64,000 nucleotides of DNA from Niveispirillum irakense DSM 11586 (GCF_000429645.1 NZ_KE386933.1:124001-188000); one strand, 5' to 3'; numbered from the stretch's first letter, positions 1 through 9,748 are shown. The notes: generated from the letters alone by a model not told the origin. Made by a program: numbers and translations.

Positions 1-83
1 CGGTTGGAACTGCGGCTGCCATCTTCATAGATGATATCGAACAGGACATGGCCGGTTTCCACCGGTGCCTTTTTCTTGGCCAT
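1..83 (-). CDS. Small conserved protein downstream of the cold-shock gene (3' end outside window)
   Basis: The ATG lies at 81-83 and the frame runs off the window edge, so only 27 residues are visible, starting MAKKKAPVETGHVLFDIIYE and continuing DGSRSSN. A good ribosome site (AATGGAGG) sits just upstream. The VLFD-YEDG pattern resembles short hypothetical proteins often found beside cold-shock genes in alphaproteobacteria. That match is from memory and no function is known to me. It lies downstream of the cold-shock gene on the same strand, beyond a terminator, so some read-through or a separate promoter is likely. Confidence 0.6.
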   Translation of the reverse strand, partial: MAKKKAPVETGHVLFDIIYEDGSRSSN

Positions 84-115
84 GGTTGGCCTCCATTTTT
101 AGGGCATAAAAGGCG

Positions 116-145
116 AAAGGGGTGCCGGTTGCCCGGCACCCCTTT
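116..145 (-). terminator. Rho-independent terminator of the cold-shock gene
   Basis: A 13-bp perfect stem (116-128 with 133-145) and a 4-nt loop directly follow the cold-shock stop codon. On the minus strand the stem is followed by CGCCTTTTATG, a modest U-rich tail. Confidence 0.75.
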
Positions 146-172
146 GCTGATCCTTGATGGTCGCTGAAGAGC

Positions 173-382
173 TTAGACAGCCTTCAGGTTAACCGCCGAG
201 GTCTTGCCACGGCGCGGATCGCGCTCTTCTTCGAACGAGATCTTCTGACCTTCGTTCAGGCCGGACATGCCAGCGCGCTCAACGGCGGAGATGTGAACGA
301 AAACGTCCGAACCACCGTTTTCCGGCTGAATGAAGCCAAAGCCCTTGGTGCTGTTGAACCACTTGACGGTACCGATCGGCAT
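173..382 (-). CDS. CspA-family cold-shock protein
   Basis: A 69-residue single cold-shock domain, the usual CspA length. It binds single-stranded RNA/DNA and acts as an RNA chaperone. The RNP1 motif (KGFGFIQ) and RNP2 motif (VFVHISAV) are both present, and the N-terminus [10 protein letters not shown] is typical. The start at 382 is chosen because AAGGAGAGG lies just upstream; the frame stays open to 427 but that extension (Arg/Ile rich) does not match the family. A terminator follows at 116-145. A long untranslated leader between 383 and about 600 is possible, as is common for cold-shock mRNAs, but no specific element was recognised in it. Confidence 0.95.
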   Translation of the reverse strand: MPIGTVKWFNSTKGFGFIQPENGGSDVFVHISAVERAGMSGLNEGQKISFEEERDPRRGKTSAVNLKAV

Positions 383-617
383 TGTGCCTCTCCTTCGGTT
401 TATTGGGATGGCAGCGCGCACACGCACACCGCATCAGACGTGTCCAGATAGTCGTCGATCTGGAAACCCGAAGGCAGCAGGCCGGCAGTCCGTCACAGAA
501 TGACCCGACACATATGGGCGCCTATGCCGGCCGGTACAAGGTAATTCGGACTCATACTTGCGAAATGACGCGCAATGCTCCTATCTGCTGGCTCAGATGC
601 GGCACGGGGAGGCACCC

Positions 618-929
618 ATGACGGGGGCGAATAGGGAGGGGGAAGGCGCTGCCTTCTCCTGCCAGGATTGCGGTGCTTGCTGCGCTTTTTCAGCGGAATG
701 GCCGCGTTTTACACTGGAAGATGATGCGGAGATCGGCCTGATCCCGGCTGAGCTTATATCGGCCAGCGGTGCCGGTATGCGGTGCGAGGGTGACCGGTGC
801 GCCGCCTTGAAAGGCGTGGTCGGGGAGCATGTCTCCTGCGGCATTTATGCCGTTCGCCCGCTTGTCTGCCGGGATTGTGAGGCCGGCGATGAGGCCTGCC
901 TCATGGCACGGGCCCGCTACGGGCTCTAG
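618..929 (+). CDS. YkgJ-family cysteine-cluster protein
   Basis: A 103-residue protein with the YkgJ/UPF0153 cysteine cluster, a presumed zinc or iron-sulphur site: CQDCGACC near residues 14-21, then further Cys residues in the RCEGDRCAAL, SCGIYAVRPLVCRDC and ACLMAR segments. The CGIYxxRPxVCR block is the family hallmark. The biochemical role is unknown. The start at 618 has GGGGAGG upstream; an in-frame ATG at 558 lacks a ribosome site. The gene stands alone, convergent with pyrE, with a strong hairpin between them. Confidence 0.85.
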   Translation: MTGANREGEGAAFSCQDCGACCAFSAEWPRFTLEDDAEIGLIPAELISASGAGMRCEGDRCAALKGVVGEHVSCGIYAVRPLVCRDCEAGDEACLMARARYGL

Positions 930-934
930 GCCAT

Positions 935-962
935 CCCCCACCCGGCACAAGCCGGGTGGGGG
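935..962. terminator. Bidirectional hairpin terminator between the YkgJ gene and pyrE
   Basis: A perfect 12-bp GC-rich stem (935-946 with 951-962) around the loop ACAA lies between the convergent stop codons. The T-tracts are weak (CTTTAAA on plus), so activity is inferred mainly from position and stem strength. Confidence 0.65.
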
Positions 963-975
963 GCTTTAAAGATGA

Positions 976-1638
976 TCAGGAGGCGGTCGGTGCGACCCAG
1001 CTTTCCGGATTGTGCAGGAACTTCTCCACCTCGTTCAGGGTGAAGCTGTCGAAATAATTGCCGTCGCGGGCCACGCGCAGCACATCCCACCAATTGGCCA
1101 GGGAATGCAGCTTCACGCCCATCTCGGCCATGGTCGCTTCCGACTGCGGGAAGATGCCGTAATGGAAGACCACCCAGATATGTTCAACAATGCTGCCGGC
1201 CTGGCGCAGCGCATTGACGAAATTGACCTTGGAGGTGCCTTCGCTGGCCAGATCCTCCACCAGCAGCACGCGCTGGCCTTCGGGCAGGTTGCCCTCGATC
1301 TGGGCGTTGCGACCAAAACCCTTGGGCTTCTTGCGCACATAAACCATCGGCAGGTCCAGCACGTCGGAGACAAAGGCGGCATAGGGAATGCCCGCCGTCT
1401 CCCCGCCGGCCACCACGTCAAACGCTTCAAACCCCACCTCCCGGCAGAGCTGGTCCTTGGCCGCCTGCATCAGGAAGCGGCGGGCGCGCGGGAAGCTGAT
1501 CAGGCGGCGGCAATCAATATAGACCGGGCTGGCGCGGCCCGAGGTGAAGATGAAGGGCTTTTCGGCATTGAACAGGACCGACTTGGTCTCAATCAGGATA
1601 CGGGCCGCCTGGGTGGCGGCGGTCTGTGCGTCGATCAT
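976..1638 (-). CDS. pyrE: Orotate phosphoribosyltransferase
   Basis: A 220-residue cytoplasmic enzyme converting orotate and PRPP to orotidine 5'-phosphate, step 5 of pyrimidine synthesis. Seen directly: the [16 protein letters not shown] block (about residues 31-46), the Lys-rich RKKPKGFGR loop (102-110) and a PRPP-binding segment [13 protein letters not shown] (124-136). The PRPP motif is more diverged than the E. coli version. This longer form, with a C-terminal extension ending near ESWVAP, is familiar in alphaproteobacteria. It is preceded on the same strand by pyrC, but a 316-bp gap holding an inverted repeat separates them, so co-transcription is uncertain. Confidence 0.95.
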   Translation of the reverse strand: MIDAQTAATQAARILIETKSVLFNAEKPFIFTSGRASPVYIDCRRLISFPRARRFLMQAAKDQLCREVGFEAFDVVAGGETAGIPYAAFVSDVLDLPMVYVRKKPKGFGRNAQIEGNLPEGQRVLLVEDLASEGTSKVNFVNALRQAGSIVEHIWVVFHYGIFPQSEATMAEMGVKLHSLANWWDVLRVARDGNYFDSFTLNEVEKFLHNPESWVAPTAS

Positions 1639-1741
1639 GTCAAATGGCTCCAGGGATGGGCGGGTTGGGGGTGAAAATAACAGAAAAGGTGAAGGGGGCG
1701 AGAGGGACGTTCCCGTAACTGTCCCCCCAGCCTTCGACTAC

Positions 1742-1889
1742 AGGCGCTAACTTCGCCCCCTGAAATAAGGTGCCTCCCCCGCGAAAGCGGGGATCCAGGG
1801 GCTCCAGGAACCACGCCTGAGTGCCCTTGGCCCCTGGATCCCCGCTTTCGCGGGGAAGGCATGTAGGCGCAAGGGGCGAAGTTCGCGCC
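1742..1889. repeat. 148-bp imperfect inverted repeat with nested hairpins (REP/MITE-like)
   Basis: Arms 1742-1802 and 1829-1889 are inverted copies of about 61 nt. The inner 26 nt, CCCCGCGAAAGCGGGGATCC followed by AGGGGC, match perfectly. The outer block (AGGCGC-AACTTCGCCCC) matches with single differences, and a short middle stretch is diverged. Each arm also folds on itself (CCCCGC-GAAA-GCGGGG). It fills most of the 1639-1954 gap between pyrC and pyrE. The architecture matches the palindromes at 7350, 29111 and 31705 but is longer, so it could be a small non-autonomous element. Confidence 0.75.
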
Positions 1890-1954
1890 TGTGGGTTTTG
1901 CCGAGGTGATGGTTGAGAAGTTGATATGATTGTGAGCGGCTGGTTCAGCGCTGC

Positions 1955-3010
1955 TTATCCAATCACCCGCCAATCCAGCCGTTCGCCCGACCGGAAGGGC
2001 AGCACGGCAAGATTGCCGCCGACATCCAGCACATCGGGTACGATCAGGCCGGATTTCTCCAGGGTGATAAAATCCTCATTCACCGGCAGCCCATAGAAGG
2101 CGGGGCCGTTCAGGCTGGCAAAGGCTTCCAGCTTGTCCAGTGCACCTTCCTCGTCAAACACCTGCGCGTACAGTTCCACCGCCGTGGCGGCGGTATAGAT
2201 GCCCGCGCAGCCGCAGGCGCTTTCCTTGGCCCCGATCGGGTGCGGTGCGCTGTCGGTGCCGAAGAAGAACCAGGGCTCGCCAGAGGTGGCGGCGGCGCGC
2301 AGGGCGAGGCGATGCTTTTCCCGCTTGGCGATGGGCAGGCAATAGAGATGCGGGCGGATGCCGCCGACAAAGATGCTGGACCGGTTGATCATCAGATGAT
2401 GCGCCGTGATGGTGGCGGCCAGCTTGCCGCCCGGCCCATGCTGGCGCACCACGGCCACGCCCTCTTCCGTGGTGATATGTTCCAGTACGATTTTCAGGTC
2501 TGGGTGCCGGCCCATCAGCTTGGGCAGCACGGTGTCGATGAACACGGCCTCGCGGTCGAAAATATCGACGCTCTGGTCCGTCACCTCGCCATGCACCAGC
2601 AGCGGCATCCCGATCTTGGCCATGCGGTCCAGCACCGGGGCCACCTTGTCGAAATCGGTGACGCCATGGGCGGAATTGGTGGTGGCGTGGGCGGGATAGA
2701 GCTTCACCGCCGTGAACACGCCCTTGGCATGGCCGGCTTCGATATCATCGGCGTCGGTGCCGTCGGTCAGGTAGGCCGTCATCAGCGGGCGGAAGCTGCT
2801 GCCGGCGGGTAATGCCGCCAGAATTTCGTCGCGGTAGACCTCGGCCCGCGCCGTATCGGTGACGGGCGGCACCAGATTGGGCATGACAATGGCCCGGCCC
2901 AATTGCGCGGCACTGTGCGGCAGCACGGCCTGCAACATGGCCCCGGTACGCAGATGCAGGTGCCAGTCATCGGGGCGGCGCAGGGTGATACGCTGGGGCT
3001 GGTCGGTCAT
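1955..3010 (-). CDS. pyrC: Dihydroorotase (PyrC type)
   Basis: A 351-residue amidohydrolase that cyclises carbamoyl aspartate to dihydroorotate in pyrimidine synthesis. The binuclear metal site is visible: DWHLHLR (His17 and His19), the carboxylated lysine in [10 protein letters not shown] (Lys103), the HGE segment, the EHITT region and the FGTDSAPH motif carrying the catalytic Asp. Length and motifs match the short E. coli-like PyrC class, not the longer PyrX/CAD class. The start at 3010 is MTDQPQ; a TTG seven codons upstream is possible, and AAGGA is spaced rather far (13 nt) from the chosen ATG. pyrE lies downstream on the same strand. Confidence 0.95.
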   Translation of the reverse strand: MTDQPQRITLRRPDDWHLHLRTGAMLQAVLPHSAAQLGRAIVMPNLVPPVTDTARAEVYRDEILAALPAGSSFRPLMTAYLTDGTDADDIEAGHAKGVFTAVKLYPAHATTNSAHGVTDFDKVAPVLDRMAKIGMPLLVHGEVTDQSVDIFDREAVFIDTVLPKLMGRHPDLKIVLEHITTEEGVAVVRQHGPGGKLAATITAHHLMINRSSIFVGGIRPHLYCLPIAKREKHRLALRAAATSGEPWFFFGTDSAPHPIGAKESACGCAGIYTAATAVELYAQVFDEEGALDKLEAFASLNGPAFYGLPVNEDFITLEKSGLIVPDVLDVGGNLAVLPFRSGERLDWRVIG

Positions 3011-3158
3011 GGCGGCGCTTGCATCCTTCAAAGACGGGGCTGGGGATGTTTAGGGCGGATGGCACACTGGCTCAAGCGCCGCCACGGAAGAACGGGTTTG
3101 CAGTGAGGGAACGTCAGACTGTGCGCTGACTGCCTTTGCAAAATTACAATCGCTTTGG

Positions 3159-3187
3159 TTGACCCGTCACCTATACACGTTTACGCT
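3159..3187 (+). promoter_or_regulatory. Possible sigma-70-type promoter for the solute-binding-like gene
   Basis: TTGACC (3159-3164) and TACGCT (3182-3187) are 17 bp apart, about 50 nt before the start at 3238. The -10 box is a poor match, so this is a candidate only. Confidence 0.25.
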
Positions 3188-3237
3188 GCAACCTCCATGC
3201 GCGTCCTCTCCATGTGCGCCTGGATCACGGGGGAAAT

Positions 3238-4077
3238 ATGCGCCTTCGCATCCGGTTGGTCCGGGTCTGCATAGCGGTGGTGCTGGCATGCGCCACCATG
3301 GCGCTTGGCACACAAGGTCCTCCCGCCCTGGCATCGCCAGACCCACCCCAGGGGCGCGCACTGGGGGATGTCATCCGCGTTGTTTGTGGTCCACTGCCCC
3401 ATGTATCCGATGGGGAGCGGTGTGAGAGCGGCATCGGGGCGGAACTGGCCCGCCGTGCCTGCCAGAATGCTGGTCTTTCCTGCCTTTTTGAACAATTTCC
3501 CTGGCCACGGGCACAGAAGGAAATTGAAACCGGGCAAGCCGATATTCTGATCGGCCCGTATTTCACGTCGGACCGCGCGCGCTGGATGGTGTTCTCCAGC
3601 GATTATTTCTATGTCGATCAGATCACCCTGTTCCGGTTGAAGATGCCGGATGGCATGGTTCCGCCGCCGCCCGGCAGGATCGGTGTTCCCCTGGGCTGGG
3701 CGGTGATGGACGGGCTGGCCAGCCGCATCGGGGCGCAGGTGGAGCCGGTGCGCAATGTCGATATCGCCTTCAATCTGCTGGTAAGCGGCCGGCTGGATGG
3801 GGTGGTCGCCCATGCCAGGGCGGTGGCGCGGTTTCTGCAGACCCGCCCGTCGCTGCGTTTCGAGCCCTATGGCCCGCCGCTTTCCGAGCAGCGTTCCTAC
3901 ATGGGTTATGGGAGTGCCTTTGCCGCCAGCCCCGCGCGCGGGGCGTTTGAGACGGCCTATGCCGCCCTGTTGGGCAGTCCGTTCTATGCCGAGCTGCTGG
4001 CCCGCCATCGCCCGATGGAAGGCATGGTGACGGAGGTGGCGGCCCGCGCGCATCAATTTGTACCATCGGATCCTTGA
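3238..4077 (+). CDS. Periplasmic solute-binding-like protein (SBP_bac_3 family)
   Basis: A 279-residue protein. The N-terminus has Arg residues followed by a hydrophobic stretch VCIAVVLACATMALG and a probable signal-peptidase site near ALAS. The mature part resembles type-3 extracellular solute-binding proteins: RVVCGPLPHVSDG, then a WPRAQKEIETGQADILIGPY segment typical of lobe 1, and an IGVPLGWAVMD segment opening lobe 2. No permease or ATPase gene is adjacent, so it may be a stand-alone binding protein or sensor partner. The ligand cannot be told; amino acids are the family default. The start at 3238 is preferred over 3214 because of GGGGGAAAT just upstream. Confidence 0.75.
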   Translation: MRLRIRLVRVCIAVVLACATMALGTQGPPALASPDPPQGRALGDVIRVVCGPLPHVSDGERCESGIGAELARRACQNAGLSCLFEQFPWPRAQKEIETGQADILIGPYFTSDRARWMVFSSDYFYVDQITLFRLKMPDGMVPPPPGRIGVPLGWAVMDGLASRIGAQVEPVRNVDIAFNLLVSGRLDGVVAHARAVARFLQTRPSLRFEPYGPPLSEQRSYMGYGSAFAASPARGAFETAYAALLGSPFYAELLARHRPMEGMVTEVAARAHQFVPSDP

Positions 4078-4225
4078 CGGGCCAGCGTGCGGGAGCCAAT
4101 CGTATCAAGAGCCGTCGTTAAAGCGTATTTGCCCTGACCGGAAACACGCTGTAGTATAAATTAAATTTTGTCATTGTTTCATGGTCAATGACTACTCGCA
4201 TTCATTACAAATGAAAGGCTGTGTG

Positions 4226-4810
4226 ATGCGTTCGTTCATGATCCTGCTTATAGCGCTTACCCTAACTGCACAAAAAGTAGAAGCTTGTGATATCCGAGGC
4301 GATCAAGTACAGGTCACATCATTAGATGAATTCGAAACAAAACATGGAAAAAATATGTTATGCAGCGATAGAGATTACGCCGAGTTTCCTGTTTTAAAGA
4401 AATTGGCTCGTGACGACATAGGAGAGGTATGGTGCGTGGAGAGATCCATGCTGAGCGCAGGTGAAGCCGGTACCATTGCCAACATCAAAGCAAAAACATA
4501 TTATATTTTTTTTAATAAAAAACTCATTTCTATTGCTTCATCGTTTTCATCTTCCGATTTCAATCAGATGAAGACATCTTTTATCCAAAAGTGGGGCGAA
4601 CCTTCAACAAACACTACAGAGGTTTATTCAAATGGATTTGGCGCTGTTTTTAAAGGTGAGCAACTAAGCTGGGCTAAGGATAGTTGCACCATCGCGCTAA
4701 GCCAATATGGCAAAAAAATTGACGAGTCAGTAGTTGGAATCACATCATTTATGATGGAGGAGTACCTGAACGCCAAAAAGAAAACACCAAAGCCTTCGCC
4801 AGACCTATAA
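4226..4810 (+). CDS. Low-GC secreted protein of unknown function
   Basis: A 194-residue protein not recognised. It begins MRSFMILLIALTLTAQKVEA-C, a good signal peptide with cleavage near VEA-C or a lipobox-like end. The mature part is Lys/Ser rich with cysteines that could pair, and contains a KTYYIFFNKKLISIASSF stretch that reads like a beta-hairpin, followed by FIQKWGEP, a pattern reminiscent of small periplasmic beta-sheet proteins. Base composition is clearly lower in GC than both flanks from about 4140 to 4860, and codons are AT-ending, suggesting acquisition by transfer. The start at 4226 follows AAAGGCT; in-frame ATGs at 4181 and 4211 are possible. Confidence 0.7.
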   Translation: MRSFMILLIALTLTAQKVEACDIRGDQVQVTSLDEFETKHGKNMLCSDRDYAEFPVLKKLARDDIGEVWCVERSMLSAGEAGTIANIKAKTYYIFFNKKLISIASSFSSSDFNQMKTSFIQKWGEPSTNTTEVYSNGFGAVFKGEQLSWAKDSCTIALSQYGKKIDESVVGITSFMMEEYLNAKKKTPKPSPDL

Positions 4811-4861
4811 TATAATTCACAAGATTTTCTCTAAAACGCTCGCTTCTTCAGGACACCGCTT

Positions 4862-4901
4862 TAGAGCCGGGTGTGTTTAACCGGAAACGTGCCCGGCTCT
4901 A
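4862..4901. terminator. Hairpin after the low-GC gene
   Basis: TAGAGCCGGG (4862-4871) pairs perfectly with CCCGGCTCTA (4892-4901), with extra pairing of GTTT and AAAC inside. There is no clear T-run, so termination is inferred from position 52 bp after the stop codon. Confidence 0.4.
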
Positions 4902-5139
4902 CATGTCTGTTCGGAAATTTTTATTTTTTCAATGTTTTGCGCAATTTAAGATTTTGCATCACCGACACCTATGCTCTAGCATCCGCTCAATCGCCCAGGC
5001 ATCCGCCAGTTCCCGAACAGACAGGCCCGCCCTGCTGCGTGCCCGCTGGCGCGAAAGCCTGAATATCGCCGAAGTGCGCTGAGGTTGGTCCAGCCAGCCC
5101 GACCTTGACATAGCCAAGGCAATTCTTCACCTTCCGAAC
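4902..5139. other. Gene-free stretch before the thiC riboswitch
   Basis: No convincing gene. The first 80 bases are AT-rich and continue the low-GC patch; from about 4975 composition returns to high GC. Short open frames reach 5062 and 5082 on plus but have no ribosome site or family features. It probably holds the promoter of the thiC transcript, though no clear -35/-10 pair was found. Confidence 0.4.
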
Positions 5140-5252
5140 CGTCCAAGGGGAACCCCGGCAAGGGGCTGAGATACCGCTATGGTGCCGTTCTAACGGTGCT
5201 GGCGCGGGAACCCTTAGAACCTGATCCGGGTCGTACCGGCGTAGGGATGGGA
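5140..5252 (+). promoter_or_regulatory. TPP riboswitch (THI element) controlling thiC
   Basis: Conserved THI-box segments are visible in order: GGGGCTGAGATAC (5162-5174), ACCCTTAGAACCTGATCCGG (5210-5229) and GTACCGGCGTAGGGA (5233-5247). Between them is a variable stem-loop. The element lies 90-200 nt before thiC and in the same direction. Known for the family: thiamine pyrophosphate binding lowers expression. Downstream, CATA (5255-5258) and GGGGC (5261-5265) can pair with GCCCC (5275-5279) and TATG (5283-5286). This may be part of the expression platform, perhaps masking the ribosome site GAGGGAGG near 5323-5330. Confidence 0.93.
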
Positions 5253-5287
5253 TTCATATAGGGGCCACATATCTGCCCCGCCTATGA

Positions 5288-7201
<1,914 letters not shown>

Positions 7202-7211
7202 CAGAAGGGGC

Positions 7212-7252
7212 GCCTGGAGCGCATTTCCGTTCAGCAGAAATACGCTCCAGGC
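7212..7252 (+). terminator. thiC terminator
   Basis: A 10-bp perfect stem GCCTGGAGCG (7212-7221) / CGCTCCAGGC (7243-7252), with inner TTTC/GAAA pairing, then TTTC. It begins 10 bp after the thiC stop. Confidence 0.7.
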
Positions 7253-7349
7253 TTTCATGTGCCTCAGTCGCCAGCGCTATTTTCGGTTGGCCGGAAACAG
7301 CTCTACAGTTTTCCAGGTTTAGGCAGAATCGAAAATGGTTCTCACCACC

Positions 7350-7429
7350 GTCACCCCGGCGCAGGCCGGGGTCCAGAATCACTAGCGCTTTGCTTTACGA
7401 AACTGGACCCCGGCCTGCGCCGGGGTGAC
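7350..7429. repeat. Dispersed palindrome, 27-nt perfect arms
   Basis: Arms 7350-7376 and 7403-7429 are perfect inverted copies (GTCACCCCGGCGCAGGCCGG followed by GGTCCAG). Each arm also forms its own hairpin (CCCCGGC-GCA-GGCCGGGG). It shares the GTCA...GG-TCCA framework of the elements at 29111 and 31705. It lies in the thiC-ydcH gap. Confidence 0.85.
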
Positions 7430-7482
7430 AGGTATAGGTTGATCAAACCTACACCTAAAAACTCTAAGATAGCGCGCATTGA

Positions 7483-7512
7483 AAAGGCGGCCGGGAACCC
7501 CTGGCCGCCTTT
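7483..7512. terminator. Bidirectional terminator between thiC and the YdcH gene
   Basis: AAAGGCGGCC (7483-7492) pairs with GGCCGCCTTT (7503-7512). A-rich sequence before and T after allow function in both directions, mainly for the minus-strand gene ending at 7539. Confidence 0.75.
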
Positions 7513-7538
7513 CCTGTTCATCGCTTGGGAGATGAGCG

Positions 7539-7706
7539 TCAGGCCCGTGCCAGACGGTCGATCTCCTCCTTCACGCGGAGTTTTTCCAGTTTCAATTTCT
7601 TCAGCACAGTCGCATCGGGAAGGGGGCGCCGGCTTTCAACCCGCACCTCATTGTCCAGGGTTTCATGTTTCATGCGAAGCGATTCCACGCGCTCGGGAAA
7701 CAACAT
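7539..7706 (-). CDS. YdcH-family (DUF465) small protein
   Basis: A 55-residue, mostly helical, highly charged protein (MLFPERVESLRMKHETLDNE, then RRPLPDATVLKKLKLEKLRVKEEI). The heptad pattern and the conserved RPLPD segment are the DUF465/YdcH signature; these form short coiled coils of unknown role and are common and often multi-copy in alphaproteobacteria. The start at 7706 is fixed by GAAGGAGGG upstream; the frame remains open to 7856 but that part does not fit the family. Confidence 0.88.
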   Translation of the reverse strand: MLFPERVESLRMKHETLDNEVRVESRRPLPDATVLKKLKLEKLRVKEEIDRLARA

Positions 7707-7967
7707 CAAGTCCCTCCTTCGGTTGCTGATGGATATGGCTGACGGATTGAAACCTCTACCTTCGTGCTCCCGCAGCGGCCTTTGATCCCTGTCAGGGACC
7801 CCGGTCAGGGGCGGCCGCTGGCTTATCATTTGGTCCGGACGCCGTGATAGTGACACGGAACCGTCATCCCGACTTCATCAATATAGGGGTACGGTTCGTG
7901 ACTTTTAATAGCGCATGCGGTCATGTCGCACCCCATTGATGTCCCCTCACTCTTCTGAACGGGGGCT

Positions 7968-8651
7968 ATGGACGAAAGCCGGTGGCAGCGCTACATCACC
8001 TCTATGGCTTTTCCTCCCGACGATCCGGCCGGTTTTCCCGGTCCTGGCGACAACGCCAAACATCCCCGCCGCCCCCGGCTTATTGTCGGGATCAGCGGTG
8101 CGTCTGGCGTTATTTACGGCATACGCCTGCTTGAAACCTTACGCCTGCTGGATGTTGAAACCCATCTCGTTATGAGCAGGTCTGCCGAGGTGACCCTTGC
8201 ACATGAAACAGGGCTGAAAGCGGCCGATGTCCGGGCGCTGGCCGATGTCGCCTATTCCCCTGCCGATATCGGGGCGGCCATTTCGTCGGGCAGCTTCCGC
8301 ACCATGGGCATGGTTGTGGCCCCCTGTTCGGTGCGCACCCTGGCAGAAGTGGCGGGCGGGGTGACCAGCAGCCTGTTGACCCGTGCCGCCGATGTGGTGC
8401 TGAAGGAACGCCGCCGCCTTGTGCTGATGCTGCGGGAAACGCCGCTGCATCTGGGCCATATCCGCAACATGGCCCAGGCGACGGAGATGGGCGCCATCAT
8501 CTATCCGCCGGTCCCCGCCTTTTATGCCCGCCCGGCCACATTGGAAGAGATGGTGGACCACACGCTGGGCCGGGTGCTGGACCTGTTCGGCCTGGAAAGC
8601 GGGCGGGTGCGCCGCTGGGGTGAAGGGGACAGCCCCGATCCCGCCGCCTGA
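7968..8651 (+). CDS. ubiX: Flavin prenyltransferase UbiX
   Basis: A 227-residue protein with the flavoprotein fold. It prenylates FMN to prFMN, the cofactor of the UbiD decarboxylase in ubiquinone synthesis. The family core starts at LIVGISGASGVIYGIRLLE (about residues 38-56), followed by the SRSAEVTL strand, the APCSVRTLAEVAGG flavin/substrate loop and the LVLMLRETPLHLGHIRNM block. About 35 residues of Pro-rich N-terminus precede the core, so a start at 8004 is possible, but neither start has a strong ribosome site (GGGGG precedes 7968). No ubiD adjoins it. Confidence 0.93.
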   Translation: MDESRWQRYITSMAFPPDDPAGFPGPGDNAKHPRRPRLIVGISGASGVIYGIRLLETLRLLDVETHLVMSRSAEVTLAHETGLKAADVRALADVAYSPADIGAAISSGSFRTMGMVVAPCSVRTLAEVAGGVTSSLLTRAADVVLKERRRLVLMLRETPLHLGHIRNMAQATEMGAIIYPPVPAFYARPATLEEMVDHTLGRVLDLFGLESGRVRRWGEGDSPDPAA

Positions 8652-8679
8652 TCGCCGCAATCATTCCTTGATCGGGGTC

Positions 8680-8705
8680 GGAACAACCGGAACCCGCGCG
8701 CCGTT
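8680..8705 (+). promoter_or_regulatory. EcfG-type general stress promoter
   Basis: GGAAC (8680-8684) and CGTT (8702-8705) are separated by exactly 17 bp. This matches the alphaproteobacterial EcfG consensus GGAAC-N16/17-CGTT. It lies 62 bp before the start of the small lipoprotein gene, with no other gene between. Confidence 0.75.
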
Positions 8706-8766
8706 CTTCTGTCCGTAAAACGGGGTACCGCATCGGTCATGCCCCGGACAGAGAAGGGGTAATGTC

Positions 8767-8934
8767 ATGAATATCCGCAAGCTCGCCCATATCGCCGCCC
8801 TTGCCACCATCGCCGCCACCCCGCTGGCCCTGACCGCGTGTGAGGAGAAGGGCCCGGCTGAGCGCGCCGGCGAAAAGGTCGATGATGCCGTGGAAAAGGC
8901 AGGCGACAAGATCGAGGACGCGACGGACAAGTAA
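8767..8934 (+). CDS. Small entericidin-like lipoprotein
   Basis: A 55-residue protein: MNIRKLAHIA then a hydrophobic stretch ending in the lipobox LTAC (Cys25), followed by a charged Glu/Lys/Asp tail with repeated GEKVDDAVEK and GDKIEDATDK units. This amphipathic repeat pattern resembles entericidin/stress lipoproteins and LEA-like helices. The protein is probably lipid-anchored after cleavage at Cys25. AGAAGGGG precedes the ATG. The EcfG-type promoter at 8680 suggests induction in the general stress response. Too short to be secure on length alone, but signal peptide, lipobox, ribosome site, promoter and terminator all agree. Confidence 0.85.
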   Translation: MNIRKLAHIAALATIAATPLALTACEEKGPAERAGEKVDDAVEKAGDKIEDATDK

Positions 8935-8972
8935 GGTCGGCTGGTTCCTCTCCCGTGGGACCATTGACATGG

Positions 8973-9004
8973 AAAGGGCGGCCCAATCCGGTGCCGCCCT
9001 TTTT
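8973..9004 (+). terminator. Terminator of the small lipoprotein gene
   Basis: Stem AAAGGGCGGC (8973-8982) / GCCGCCCTTT (8993-9002) followed by more T. A classic intrinsic terminator. Confidence 0.88.
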
Positions 9005-9035
9005 GTTATCGCCAACCCGCTGCAACACGGTGATT

Positions 9036-9734
9036 TCAACAGGCCGCAAAGATGTCAGGCCATTTCAAGGGCAGAGGAAGGTCGGTCGCAGCATAATCGA
9101 CATGGAGAACCCGCCGTCTTCCCAAAGCCCGCGCCGGCTCTGACGCATGCACGATCAGGCTGGCATAGGCCCAGGCATCGCCGGCTTGGGCAACACAGAC
9201 CTCATGACCGGCGGCGGCAACAACGGCAGGGATATTGGCTTCCGACACCACGCCCATCTGATGGGAACCGGGAGCAATCAACAGAGGCGCGTTATCCGCC
9301 CCCACATCATCCAGATGCAGGCGGATGGTCACCATGCCGGCCAGGATGTCCACGGGTGGCGTCACATGCTGTACGCCGCCTTTGACCGACCAGGGGCCGA
9401 ATCCCGGCACATCATGGCGCTCGGCCACGATGATCACCCGGTCCTGATGCCAGGGGACTTGCCAATTGGTCTGCGCGGATTTGTCGAACAGCAAAGCCCG
9501 GACAGGTTTTGCCGCTTCCCCCAGCAAGTGACGCGCCAGCCCGCCGACAGCCCCATCCCCTGCCAGCAAGCGGGACAGCAAAGGCGTGTGGCCGAGCCGC
9601 AGCCCTGGCCTGTCCAGCGGGAAGGGGGCCAGGGCATCGCGCAAAGCCGTCACGGCTTGCGCCTTGATCAGGCCGGGAATGTGGAGCGCTCCGGTTGTTG
9701 CGACCGAGGCGCTCCATGACGCACTGTTCAACAC
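9036..9734 (-). CDS. Phytanoyl-CoA dioxygenase family (Fe(II)/2-oxoglutarate) protein
   Basis: A 232-residue PhyH-like oxygenase. The metal-binding HxD is seen at WHQDRV (His96, Asp98), the distal histidine in SLIVHASEP (His196) and the 2-oxoglutarate arginine shortly after (GRRRVLHVDY). This makes an intact non-haem iron site. Substrate unknown. It starts 14 bp downstream of the tyrS stop, so it is probably translated from the tyrS transcript. The pairing with a tRNA synthetase gives no obvious clue to function. Confidence 0.85.
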   Translation of the reverse strand: MLNSASWSASVATTGALHIPGLIKAQAVTALRDALAPFPLDRPGLRLGHTPLLSRLLAGDGAVGGLARHLLGEAAKPVRALLFDKSAQTNWQVPWHQDRVIIVAERHDVPGFGPWSVKGGVQHVTPPVDILAGMVTIRLHLDDVGADNAPLLIAPGSHQMGVVSEANIPAVVAAAGHEVCVAQAGDAWAYASLIVHASEPARALGRRRVLHVDYAATDLPLPLKWPDIFAAC

Positions 9735-9748
9735 AGCGCTCCGCCCCT

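Noticed and set aside
4873-5082. Short plus-strand open frames before the thiC riboswitch
   Set aside because: No ribosome site or family features; the region is better explained as leader and promoter DNA.
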